NCBI GenBank assembly: GCA_902764915.1
Contig: CACWXY010000005.1
Coordinates: forward strand, 62,001 to 126,000
DNA from: an uncultured Eubacteriales bacterium
GTDB lineage: Bacteria; Bacillota; Clostridia; Christensenellales; Aristaeellaceae
DNA length: 64,000 nucleotides
Direction of reading: 5' to 3'
Below the pieces are notes generated by a model. It made no database searches and was not told the DNA's origin. It saw only the letters and a list, made by a program, of their open reading frames with translations. The translations under genes and the position numbers were made by a program. Of the stretch, positions 9,344 through 17,138 are shown in pieces (the stretch's first letter is position 1; each line of letters starts with the position of its first letter).

Positions 9344-10606
9344 TCATCGGCTCATGGTGCATTTTTCCAGGAAAAGCGGCAGTTTTCCATGTCTGAGCTG
9401 ACGGCGGTCTGTCACCCGTTCTGCACTGTCAAAGAGAGTCTGAAAGCTCTCCTGCACGGACCGGGCGAACGTGCTGCCGTCATTGGGCACAAAAATATTC
9501 ATTTCACCCAGCTGCACAAAAGCCTTTCCCGTCATGTTTGCAGACCCGATGGCGATGGTCTGCTCACTGACAAGCGCCTTAATGTGCGTCATCACGCCTG
9601 CCAGGTATATCTCCGCTCTGGCGCCGTGTTTTCGGGCATAATCATATAACTGCAGTGCAGATGCACGGTTGGAGGCATTCAGATAATTCGCCTTCGCGGG
9701 GATCAGCAGCCGAAGTTTCACGCCCCGGTCCAGTGCGCGCTCCAGCGCTTGCATGATGTCATTGAGCGGCATGATATACGCCATAACAATGGAAAGCGAT
9801 CCCTGCGCCGCATCAATCATCTCCGTATAGCGCCGGCGTATGCCAAAGCATTCCGGCCGTCCCGGAAGATTCAGTCCAAACATGCCTTCCCCGCTGCCTG
9901 GTTCACCGTCCAGCGCCCTGCGCAGCGCCTGCACCGCCTCTGTACTGTCCACCCGGACCATATAGTCCAGATAGCGGTGTCCCTGACGGTCCGCCCCGTT
10001 TTCCTTATCCTCCACATTAATGCCGCCCAGAATCACGATGCGCTCATCAATAATATAGAACTTGGAGTGATCGCGGCGGTATGTCCCGGACTGAATTCGG
10101 ATATTCGGATGCGCCTGCATTCTGGCAAGCAGTACTCCGTCGCCCCTGGAAAAGGGTTTCAGGAAAATACCGGGCTGGTACATGGCCTTCATGGCAATGG
10201 CCTCCACAGTCTCCCAGGCGCCAGGATCCTTGTGGAAAAAGGAGCTCTGGTCTTCCTCGCTGTACTCACACAGAATCCCGTATCGATCCTTGACGATCTG
10301 TACCTTTACACCCCGGTCCGCCGCTTCCAGGAGCATCTGCGCAAGCTTTTTCCCAATACTGTCATTGCGCCAGATAAACATGTTGATATAGATCGACTGA
10401 CAAGCCCTTCGGATCTCCTCCAGGATCACCGGAAATGCCTGCTGTCCGCCGACCAGCAATTCCCATTCTGCGCTCATGCTGTTCTGCTTCTTCTTTCCGC
10501 ACTGGCAGAGCAGACGCAGGCTCTGCTTTCGCAGTCTGCGTCTGCTCTGCATTTTACTGGCTTTCACATAATGCCGGGAACACGCTCTTCCGCGCAGACC
10601 ATACAT
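9344..10606 (-). CDS. Phospholipase D / cardiolipin synthase-like protein
   Basis: The 420-residue protein carries two HKD motifs: HSKFYIIDERIVILGG in the first half and HIKALVSEQTIAIGSANMT in the second. The two halves form one active site with a histidine nucleophile. This arrangement is shared by cardiolipin synthases and PLD-type phosphatidyltransferases, which join two phosphatidylglycerols or transfer phosphatidyl groups. Unlike classical cardiolipin synthases it lacks the two N-terminal membrane helices; its start is basic and arginine-rich instead. It could be a minor cardiolipin synthase of the ClsB type or another PLD-type enzyme. AGGAAG precedes the ATG at 10606. An ATG at codon 19 is an alternative start. 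Confidence 0.8.
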   Translation of the reverse strand: MYGLRGRACSRHYVKASKMQSRRRLRKQSLRLLCQCGKKKQNSMSAEWELLVGGQQAFPVILEEIRRACQSIYINMFIWRNDSIGKKLAQMLLEAADRGVKVQIVKDRYGILCEYSEEDQSSFFHKDPGAWETVEAIAMKAMYQPGIFLKPFSRGDGVLLARMQAHPNIRIQSGTYRRDHSKFYIIDERIVILGGINVEDKENGADRQGHRYLDYMVRVDSTEAVQALRRALDGEPGSGEGMFGLNLPGRPECFGIRRRYTEMIDAAQGSLSIVMAYIMPLNDIMQALERALDRGVKLRLLIPAKANYLNASNRASALQLYDYARKHGARAEIYLAGVMTHIKALVSEQTIAIGSANMTGKAFVQLGEMNIFVPNDGSTFARSVQESFQTLFDSAERVTDRRQLRHGKLPLFLEKCTMSR

Positions 10607-10656
10607 ACTTCCTGACGGAAGGTGAAAGCTGCCTTCCTGGTCTTTTTCCTGATGGC

Positions 10657-10685
10657 ATAGTACAATAAAACAGTCTGCTGTGCAA
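10657..10685 (-). promoter_or_regulatory. Promoter of the phospholipase D gene
   Basis: On the minus strand TTGCAC (complement of 10680-10685) and TACTAT (complement of 10657-10662) are 17 bp apart. The start codon follows about 50 bp downstream. Confidence 0.6.
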
Positions 10686-10787
10686 ACCTGTACATTCTGT
10701 TTGAGACAGCAGGTGCCGATGCGCTGATATCGGCTGATGGCGCTTCATGCCATGCACGGAACGCATACCCGGACAGGAGGGATTTCA

Positions 10788-11252
10788 TTGAGAAGAAGAC
10801 AGGCATTCCTGATCGTTCAGTCGGTTCTCTGTGCGCTGGTGGCGGGATTTCTGGCTGCCGGCGCGCTGCGTCTGTACTGGGACGGTACTGCCAGGCAGGC
10901 GACGGGAGATCTGTTTGACTATATATACACACGGGAAAAGGCAGGCGCAAGGCTTATGCCGGTACTTCCCTTCTTTTTCATCAGCCTGGGCATGACCATC
11001 AGCGGTCTGATGCTTGGCATCAGAGATGAAAAAGCCATGCAATGCATACGGGATGAAAACCTTCTCAGAGATCTGAGCACCCTGCGGGACCGCGCGGTTC
11101 ACCAGGCGGCAGGCATGAAAACACGTGCCCTGCGCGTTATCGTCACAGCACTGGCGGCTGTGCTGATTCTCGCAGGCATCCTCAACGGCGGTCTGGAGGA
11201 TGTACTGGCCAAGGGCGCTGTCATCTGTACGGAGTGTATCGGTCTTGGATAA
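10788..11252 (+). CDS. CD1871A-type membrane protein with C-terminal CxxC
   Basis: The protein has about 154 residues and three membrane segments. It ends in GAVICTECIGLG, a CxxC tail characteristic of the small CD1871A family of Clostridia. I chose TTG at 10788 because AGGAGG lies 7-8 bp upstream; an ATG 51 bp earlier has no ribosome site. The last codons overlap the start of the ferredoxin/thioredoxin fusion gene by 8 bp, which implies translational coupling. The terminal cysteine pair at the membrane next to a membrane redox protein suggests thiol or electron exchange between the two. That link is inference; the family has no known function. Confidence 0.75.
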   Translation: MRRRQAFLIVQSVLCALVAGFLAAGALRLYWDGTARQATGDLFDYIYTREKAGARLMPVLPFFFISLGMTISGLMLGIRDEKAMQCIRDENLLRDLSTLRDRAVHQAAGMKTRALRVIVTALAAVLILAGILNGGLEDVLAKGAVICTECIGLG

Positions 11253-13191
11253 GAAAGAAAGCAGAAAACCAAAAATTCCCAAGCCTTCCACCCGCAGGCT
11301 GGTACAGCTGTATGCCGCCCTGCTGTACAACGCGAACCTGAAAGGCTTCATTGACGGGCATATCTACACCGGCAGTCTGAAAGCCGTGTGCGTACCGGGA
11401 CTGAACTGCTATTCCTGTCCTGCTGCGGTTGCCAGCTGCCCGCTCGGTGCCCTACAGAACGCCCTGAGTGCAGCGGGGCATACAGCGCCCTGGTACATCA
11501 TGGGGATCCTGGCCCTGTTCGGCGTAATTCTCGGCCGAACCATCTGCGGCTGGATCTGTCCTGTGGGCCTGATCCAGGAGCTGCTGCACAGAATTCCTAC
11601 GCTCAAGATCCGCAAAAGCCGCATAACGCGGGCATTGTCTTACCTGAAGTACGGAATACTGGCCGTATTTGTCATTGCCATACCGCTGCTCTTCGGTGTG
11701 GGAAAAGGCATTCCGCTGCCAGCCTTTTGCAAGTATATCTGCCCGGCCGGTACCCTGGAAGGCGCCGTTGGGCTGCTGCAGAACCCCGCAAACAGTTCCT
11801 CCTTTTTCCAGCTGAAAGCCGTGTTTACGCAGAAATGGGTTATTATGCTGGCCATTGGCCTGGCCTGTGTCTTCTGCTACCGCAGCTTCTGCCGGTTTCT
11901 CTGCCCGCTGGGCGCGATCTACAGTTTTTTCAATCGCTTTGCCCTGACCGGAGTCAGGGTCAGTCCGGAACGCTGTAGCGGCTGCGGCCGGTGCGTGATG
12001 GCATGCCCGATGGATGTACGACATGTAGGAGATCACGAATGCATCTCCTGCGGAAAATGCATGCAGGCATGCAGCCAGGGTGCGATCTCCCTGCAATGCG
12101 GAAAGATTACTCTGAAAGGTCCGGAAACCGGCAAAAATGCAGACCCCGAGCCAGTGATCCGCAAGCGAAAAACACGAGGGCGGATCGTCTGGTGCCTGGC
12201 CGTCGCGGCTCTGCTTTTGGCTGTCGGCTATGGAAACCTGGCAGCGCCTGCAGTCAGTCAGAAGAGCCTTCCGTCACCGGTTGCCGGGACAGATATGGAA
12301 ACAGCGGATCCGCTGTCTTCCGAACCTTTGATCGGAACAGAACCCGGGAATCGGGCACCGGACTTTTCCACAGAGCTGCTCAGCGGAGAAACCTTCCGTC
12401 TGTCAGCGTACCGGGGTCAGGTAGTGATCATCAACTTCTGGTCCCTTGCCTGCGCGCCGTGCATTGAAGAGCTTCCCTGCTATGAACAGCTGAAGCTCGC
12501 GCATCCGGATGCAGAAATCCTGGCTGTGCATCACAGGGCGGGCGCCAGCAGAGCAAAGGATTTTCTCGCAGACAAAGGCTGGGATCATCTGGACTTTGCG
12601 CTGGACAGTCAGGAAAAGGGTATCCTGGCTCTGCTGAACGCATCCGATGCCATGCCCCAGACCATGATTCTGAACCCGCAGGGCATCGTCACCTATAATG
12701 TACAGGCGCCTCTGACTTTTGAGGCACTGGAAGCACTGTATCAGTCTGCCCTGGCAGACCATACCGGGGAAAGCATCGAAGTGCCGGCGGATGCTGCCGC
12801 AGCACAGACTGCCGCAAAGCTGCCCTCTGTACTGACTGCTCCCATGGCAGAAAACGCCGCAGCGGTTCCGGCACCTGCTTCGAAATGGGCATCTTCTCTG
12901 ACCATTCCGGCAAATACGGCGTCACAGTCCGAACAAAGTACCTATTCCTTACAAATCGTGGACCCGGACGGCGTTCCTGTGTCAGGCGTTACCTGTGCCT
13001 TCTGCACAGCTGAAGTCTGCCGGAACAGCGAGCCTTCCGACGAAAACGGCCAGGTGCTCATGGAACTGCCGCCTGACACCTATCATGTACAGCTGATCGA
13101 TGTGCCGGACGGACTCCGCGTTCCGGAGGATAGGGATCTCTACATGGGCCCCGCATCCGAGGCCACGATTCTGACGCTTTCCCGGGAATAG
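11245..13191 (+). CDS. NapH-like membrane ferredoxin fused to TlpA thioredoxin and an Ig-like domain
   Basis: This protein of about 648 residues has three parts. The first 280 residues are a NapH/CcoG-like membrane ferredoxin: CGWICPVG and CRFLCPLG loops between membrane helices, then two 4Fe-4S sites (C244, C247, C250, C254 and C266, C269, C272, C276). A further helix (about 314-332) leads outside the cell to a TlpA/ResA-type thioredoxin domain with active site C403-A-P-C406. An alanine- and proline-rich linker precedes a C-terminal carboxypeptidase-regulatory or CNA-B-like domain (about 565-648), itself with several cysteines. The layout suggests electrons passing from cytoplasmic Fe-S centres through the membrane to an external dithiol. 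TTG at 11245 overlaps the upstream gene; an upstream in-frame ATG at 11200 lies inside that gene and lacks a ribosome site. Confidence 0.85.
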   Translation: MDKKESRKPKIPKPSTRRLVQLYAALLYNANLKGFIDGHIYTGSLKAVCVPGLNCYSCPAAVASCPLGALQNALSAAGHTAPWYIMGILALFGVILGRTICGWICPVGLIQELLHRIPTLKIRKSRITRALSYLKYGILAVFVIAIPLLFGVGKGIPLPAFCKYICPAGTLEGAVGLLQNPANSSSFFQLKAVFTQKWVIMLAIGLACVFCYRSFCRFLCPLGAIYSFFNRFALTGVRVSPERCSGCGRCVMACPMDVRHVGDHECISCGKCMQACSQGAISLQCGKITLKGPETGKNADPEPVIRKRKTRGRIVWCLAVAALLLAVGYGNLAAPAVSQKSLPSPVAGTDMETADPLSSEPLIGTEPGNRAPDFSTELLSGETFRLSAYRGQVVIINFWSLACAPCIEELPCYEQLKLAHPDAEILAVHHRAGASRAKDFLADKGWDHLDFALDSQEKGILALLNASDAMPQTMILNPQGIVTYNVQAPLTFEALEALYQSALADHTGESIEVPADAAAAQTAAKLPSVLTAPMAENAAAVPAPASKWASSLTIPANTASQSEQSTYSLQIVDPDGVPVSGVTCAFCTAEVCRNSEPSDENGQVLMELPPDTYHVQLIDVPDGLRVPEDRDLYMGPASEATILTLSRE

Positions 13192-13236
13192 GAAGGTGCT
13201 GTTCTTTCCAGGCAAGGCAGAAGAAAAAGCCGTTCG

Positions 13237-13503
13237 TCATGCCATGATCTGTCTGTTGAAAACGAATCGGAAAAGGAATTCCGAAGCAGACGTACGCTGT
13301 CCGCAATATCCTGACCGGATGGTTCTGGAAGTCAGGATCTGCGCCATATGCTTGTAATTGCCCTTGTCGCAATACGCACCTTCCTCTTTAATCAGTTCCG
13401 CCATGCGCGTATATACATCCTTCTGCATCTGTATACTGAGCGTTGGAAAATAGCGCTGATAGCGGCTGACTGCCACCAGTTTTTCGGGAATATACGGCTT
13501 CAC
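13237..13503 (-). pseudogene. Truncated enzyme gene, CDKGN-type (possibly L-2-amino-thiazoline-4-carboxylic acid hydrolase)
   Basis: A GTG at 13503 has GGAGG 9 bp upstream and opens an 88-residue frame. It begins MKPYIPEKLVAVSRYQRYF and reaches EEGAYCDKGNYKHMAQIL before turning into unrelated sequence. The CDKGNY block resembles, from memory, the N-terminus of Clostridial enzymes annotated as L-2-amino-thiazoline-4-carboxylic acid hydrolase, which are about 200 residues or longer. The catalytic C-terminal part is missing, so the gene is probably dead. It still has a promoter and an operator-like dyad upstream like those of the flavodoxin gene. The enzyme name is tentative. Confidence 0.5.
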
Positions 13504-13642
13504 GCTCTTCTTCCTCCATGCTTCCTTCTGTGCCGAGCAGTTCCTCTGTCCTATGCCCTTCCTTCGGAAGATCCTGCGCACTGCGGTCTGTGTTCTTCTG
13601 CCGATATAAACCGGCATCCTGCGTGTCACGGCTGCGCGTAAA

Positions 13643-13688
13643 GTTAGTAATTCCAAACTAATTGTATTCCAAACAGAAAAGATTGCAA
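13643..13688 (-). promoter_or_regulatory. Promoter with operator-like dyad upstream of truncated gene
   Basis: On the minus strand TTGCAA (13683-13688) and TACAAT (13661-13666) lie 16 bp apart. The minus-strand sequence at 13643-13658 reads GTTTG-N6-CTAAC and covers the expected start of transcription. It differs by one base from a perfect GTTAG-N6-CTAAC dyad, which occurs twice upstream of the flavodoxin gene. A repressor shared by both promoters is the simplest reading. Confidence 0.55.
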
Positions 13689-13703
13689 GCGTTCTTTTCT
13701 TCC

Positions 13704-13764
13704 GAAACCGATACAGGGAACGCCAGATGTATCATCCGGCGTTCCCTGTATCGGTTTCGTTTTA
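13704..13764. terminator. Hairpin terminator with perfect 21-bp stem
   Basis: 13704-13724 pairs without mismatch with 13738-13758 around a 13-base loop. On the plus strand the stem is followed by GTTTTATT. It begins a few bases after the stop codon of the minus-strand secreted protein, so it probably ends that transcript and can also stop plus-strand readthrough. Confidence 0.8.
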
Positions 13765-16143
13765 TTCTACCGTACAATCCGTAATCACATACTCTGTAGG
13801 CTTGTCATAAGGCGCTCCCATCAGAGAAGCAGCCTGTTCGCTGTAGAAGCCGTCACCGACGATATCGCCCACGCCGGCAGCGTTTTCCCCGCAGGAAACC
13901 GTCACGTTTTTCACGCTGCAGCCGCTCACGGCTGTCACCGGTACGCCATAGTCCGCATAGCCGCCTGCATACCCGGTAATGCCGCCAATCCAGTAGCAGT
14001 CATTACCGGCTGTAATCGTCACATTTTCAGCTGTGTTTCCGGTAAATGCTTCTGCTCCGAAACCGCAGCCGGAGATGCCGCCCAGGCCATAACAGTTGTT
14101 TCCGGCCGTGACCGTGCCTGTACCATAGCAGTCTACTACACTTGTCATTTCCAGGCCGCCGCCTACAATCCCCGCATTCGCTGTGCCGTCGGGAATGACA
14201 ATCTGTGCCTCTGCCCGGCAGTTTTCAATAAGACCGCCCATGCCGGCACCTACAATACCGCCATACATGCCCTCTGCGCTCATATCGGTATAGTGCACAT
14301 GCACCGTACCGTTGACCAGGGTGACATTGGACACAACGGAAGCATACGCATAGCCGACTACGTCCGCGGTCATGACAGAGCCGTCCACGACTGCATTCTC
14401 CAGCGTAAAGTTCCCGATCGCCGTTTCGGAAATCACGCCAAAGAGGCCCAGAGCCCAGCCTTCAGGCTGATAGACCGTCAGGTTTCGGATGGTATGCCCC
14501 TGACCGTCAAAGGTGCCGGTAAATGCATAGTCTGCCGCGGGAATCTCCTGTTCCTCTTCACTCTCGCCGGAAGGCATAAATGTACCCACAGGCGTCCATT
14601 CCACGCCCGCCAGATCAATATCCGCCGTAAGCACATAATGCCCGGAAAGATTACTGTTCATGGCTGCGAGTTCTTCGGCAGTGGAGATTTCGATGACGTC
14701 CGGTGCCGCAGCTTCTTCCACGGCTTCGCCTACGTTTTCATCCACAAAGAGCTTGATGCAGGCTTTGATCAGCTTATCGCTGTACCCATCCTGAATCCCA
14801 GCTGCCAGCCAGTAGGCATAATTCCCTTCCGAATAGCTGGCCATATTGTCCAGGGAAGCGCCATAGCGGAACTCAATGTGCTGCGTTTCCGCCAGTGTAT
14901 CGTCAGAGAAGGCGAAATAGGTAAACATCCCGGCGTCTTCGTCTTCGGTCCTGTACACATGCATCTGTGCAGGCATTTCCTGGCCGAAGAAGGTGACTGT
15001 CTCATCTTCCACAAAGGCGTAGGTGTGACGGAACAGTTCATTGCCATTTTCGTCCGTGCCGGAAATGACATTGCCGTTGACCGTCACACGGGCGATTTCA
15101 TTTTCAAAGAAACAGTCAAACACCATGCCTGCCGGATCAGTGTAGGCTGCAATGGCCTCCTCGCCGTACAGACGGCCAAGGAAGTTCTGGGTCAGATAGG
15201 TATAATAATAGGCAGCCATGTCATCATCCAGGCCATACGCCTGAATGCATTCCATCCAGTAGTCTTTGTATTCTTCCTTGGCAAATTCAGGGAACAGCTC
15301 GATGTAAGTGCTGCTCAGTTTCACCAGACGTTCGTCCTCTGCGACGGTCAGATCCGTCGATACAGTGAAATGGTCTTTTGCGGTCAGATATTTGATTCCG
15401 ACAATCGTCTTGCCTTTCAGAGCCGCATAGGCAGCGCTGTCCAGACCGAAGCCCAGCTGCTTGCCTCGCCAGATATTGGCGATATGACGCAATCCGACCT
15501 TTGTTCCATCGTCTGCCGTAAGAATCACACCACTGACCGGTTGATCTCCCAGTACGTCATCCAGGCCGGAAATGGCAATCACGATATCGGCATGCTTGTC
15601 ATAAACAAAGGCTGCTTTCGCTTCCACTGCGGCAGCTTCCGTACTTACAGCGCTGAATGCAGGCGCATTCTCAACGCTGAGTGTCTTGTACTGGGCAGGA
15701 ACTTCCTCCAGCACATACCAGGAATAGCTGGGCGCTTCAAAAAGCGCATCCTTCCCGGTATACTCAGTAGGCTTTTCCTCGCCTTTATTGGTCACGGTAA
15801 TGACTGCCTTGCTGTCTGTGGTGATCTCGATGCCGCCCAGGCCGGCCAGGACATCCGGATTTTCCACATACACAGGGAAGATCACGCCGGAAATATCGCT
15901 GCCTTCCGGATCCACGTGGTAGCTTCCTCCAGCCAGCGTGCCAGTGCGCGGTTTCATAAGGGTGGAGGAGGATACGGCATCCAAAGTGGAAGCGTCCGTT
16001 ACCTCAGCGGCATAGAAAGCTTCATAGGGAATGTTCATGAGAACATAGCTTCCCTTTTCCTCTGCCTGGCAGACCGCACTGATGGCAACCAGCAGAAGCA
16101 GTGTCAGCGCCAGCGGAATCAGCTTGCGCATGATGCGTTTCAT
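13762..16143 (-). CDS. Secreted protein with Tp47-like, ZinT-like and GLUG-repeat regions
   Basis: The 793-residue protein starts with a signal peptide (basic MKRIMRK, a leucine-rich core, then AVCQA before the mature part) and has no lipobox. The first 260 residues resemble the Tp47 penicillin-binding lipoprotein domains of Treponema (VLMNIPYEAFYAAEV, PRTGTLAGGSYHVDPEGSDISG). The middle (about 290-480) resembles the ZinT/YodA metal-binding domain, with HIEFRYGASLDNM and an acidic, histidine-poor site. The C-terminus (about 490-790) contains GLUG-type repeats such as GGIVGAGMGG, GGISGCGFG and GGITGYAGG, usual in surface proteins. GGAGG lies 8 bp before the ATG. It follows the flavodoxin gene by 15 bp, so both form one operon. 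Surface metal, cofactor or glycan binding is possible; no catalytic role is clear. Confidence 0.75.
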   Translation of the reverse strand: MKRIMRKLIPLALTLLLLVAISAVCQAEEKGSYVLMNIPYEAFYAAEVTDASTLDAVSSSTLMKPRTGTLAGGSYHVDPEGSDISGVIFPVYVENPDVLAGLGGIEITTDSKAVITVTNKGEEKPTEYTGKDALFEAPSYSWYVLEEVPAQYKTLSVENAPAFSAVSTEAAAVEAKAAFVYDKHADIVIAISGLDDVLGDQPVSGVILTADDGTKVGLRHIANIWRGKQLGFGLDSAAYAALKGKTIVGIKYLTAKDHFTVSTDLTVAEDERLVKLSSTYIELFPEFAKEEYKDYWMECIQAYGLDDDMAAYYYTYLTQNFLGRLYGEEAIAAYTDPAGMVFDCFFENEIARVTVNGNVISGTDENGNELFRHTYAFVEDETVTFFGQEMPAQMHVYRTEDEDAGMFTYFAFSDDTLAETQHIEFRYGASLDNMASYSEGNYAYWLAAGIQDGYSDKLIKACIKLFVDENVGEAVEEAAAPDVIEISTAEELAAMNSNLSGHYVLTADIDLAGVEWTPVGTFMPSGESEEEQEIPAADYAFTGTFDGQGHTIRNLTVYQPEGWALGLFGVISETAIGNFTLENAVVDGSVMTADVVGYAYASVVSNVTLVNGTVHVHYTDMSAEGMYGGIVGAGMGGLIENCRAEAQIVIPDGTANAGIVGGGLEMTSVVDCYGTGTVTAGNNCYGLGGISGCGFGAEAFTGNTAENVTITAGNDCYWIGGITGYAGGYADYGVPVTAVSGCSVKNVTVSCGENAAGVGDIVGDGFYSEQAASLMGAPYDKPTEYVITDCTVE

Positions 16144-16158
16144 AATTTTTCCTCCCTC

Positions 16159-16575
16159 TCAGGCGATCGCAGCACCAAGTTTCCGGCAGTTTTCAAGGGC
16201 TTGTTCATCCGGCGTATTGTTGGCTTTTACACTCTCTGCTGCCAGCGAAATGCCCTTTTCTGCGCACCGGGCTTCCCAGTTGTCCAGCCACTCGCCTACG
16301 CCCCAGTCATAGCTGCCAAACAGCACTACCTTTTTTCCCGACAGCGAAGGCTCGATTTCCTGCAGCATCGGCAGGAATTCGCTGTCCTCCAGTTCTTCCG
16401 AACCCATAGCCGGGCATCCGAGCGCTACGGCGTCGTATCCGTCCACACCGCTTACCTCCGCACAGGTGAGCAGATCAACCGCAGCACCTGCCTCCTTGGC
16501 TCCCTGCACAACCGCATTGGCCATCGCCTCCGTGTTTCCCGTTCCACTCCAATAGATGACTGCAACCTTGCTCAT
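16159..16575 (-). CDS. Flavodoxin
   Basis: The 138-residue protein has the short-chain flavodoxin fold. The FMN phosphate loop is WSGTGNTEAMA near residues 8-18, and later blocks GCPAMGSEELE and FGSYDWGVGEWLDNW contact the isoalloxazine ring. It is a cytoplasmic one-electron carrier. I prefer the ATG at 16575, 9 bp after AGGAAG; a TTG three codons earlier is less likely. It is the first gene of an operon with the large secreted protein. A strong promoter and two GTTAG-N6-CTAAC dyads lie upstream, so expression is probably controlled by a TetR- or MarR-type repressor encoded elsewhere. Confidence 0.92.
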   Translation of the reverse strand: MSKVAVIYWSGTGNTEAMANAVVQGAKEAGAAVDLLTCAEVSGVDGYDAVALGCPAMGSEELEDSEFLPMLQEIEPSLSGKKVVLFGSYDWGVGEWLDNWEARCAEKGISLAAESVKANNTPDEQALENCRKLGAAIA

Positions 16576-16716
16576 ACCAAACAACTTCCTTTCTTTTTAT
16601 GGTCTATCCGCATCCCTTCCGGGATCATGAATAGCTTTTGAATTTCTCTGCTGCATGCATTTTCAGCCGGATGTCTGTTCGTCCACGGCTTATCTGAAGC
16701 ATGTTGCTTTGAAAAA

Positions 16717-16732
16717 GTTAGATATTTCTAAC
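16717..16732. promoter_or_regulatory. Second operator-like dyad GTTAG-N6-CTAAC
   Basis: A perfect inverted repeat with 5-bp arms and a 6-bp centre lies about 142 bp upstream of the flavodoxin start codon, inside the predicted leader. Its centre is 75 bp from the dyad at the promoter. Confidence 0.6.
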
Positions 16733-16791
16733 CATTGGTCTTTAAAAAACAGCATGGCATTCCCGACAGAAAGGACCTGCTGTTTCAAGCG

Positions 16792-16842
16792 GTTAGTCAC
16801 TGCTAACATCGGTATGCTACCATATCCCTTTCGGCCTGTCAA
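16792..16842 (-). promoter_or_regulatory. Flavodoxin operon promoter with overlapping operator
   Basis: On the minus strand TTGACA (16837-16842) and TAGCAT (16814-16819) are separated by 17 bp. The perfect dyad GTTAG-N6-CTAAC at 16792-16807 covers the expected transcription start, the classic position for a repressor. A leader of about 220 nt follows, with a possible weak stem (AACAGCA/TGCTGTT then a T run) near 16741-16790. Confidence 0.7.
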
Positions 16843-16925
16843 GGCTTTTTTTCTGCAATTCATCTTCTTCCATCAGACAAGTGTATTATGCATTGCTTTT
16901 TCCCAAGCCCCCCGCTCTGTCTACC

Positions 16926-17002
16926 TGCGACCCAGTGCACAGGTCGCACAAAGGCATTCCCATGGGGGAGAGCGCTGCAGAATGCTCTCCCATGGGAATG
17001 CC
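16926..17002. repeat. Two tandem hairpins, one long inverted repeat
   Basis: TGCGACC (16926-16932) pairs with GGTCGCA (16942-16948). Immediately after, 16953-16973 pairs with 16984-17002 in a 19-bp stem with a two-base bulge and a 10-base loop. Each arm contains the palindrome CATTCCCATGGGAATG or most of it. No T tract follows on either strand, so this is not an ordinary terminator. It lies between the ends of two unrelated operons. Confidence 0.7.
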
Positions 17003-17138
17003 GATGCCGCGAAACCATGCTGTGGCAGTATATTTCTGATGGGAGCACCCGTTATTTGCGGTGCAGACAAAGGATATCTGGATGGGGAAACTCGCCAGCA
17101 TTCCCGCCGCCAGGCAACGGCAAGGCGGTCATCTCCGC

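Noticed and set aside
14293..16641. Plus-strand frame of about 780 codons opposite the Tp47-like gene
   Set aside because: Length alone is misleading; the minus strand has a signal peptide, repeats and a ribosome site.
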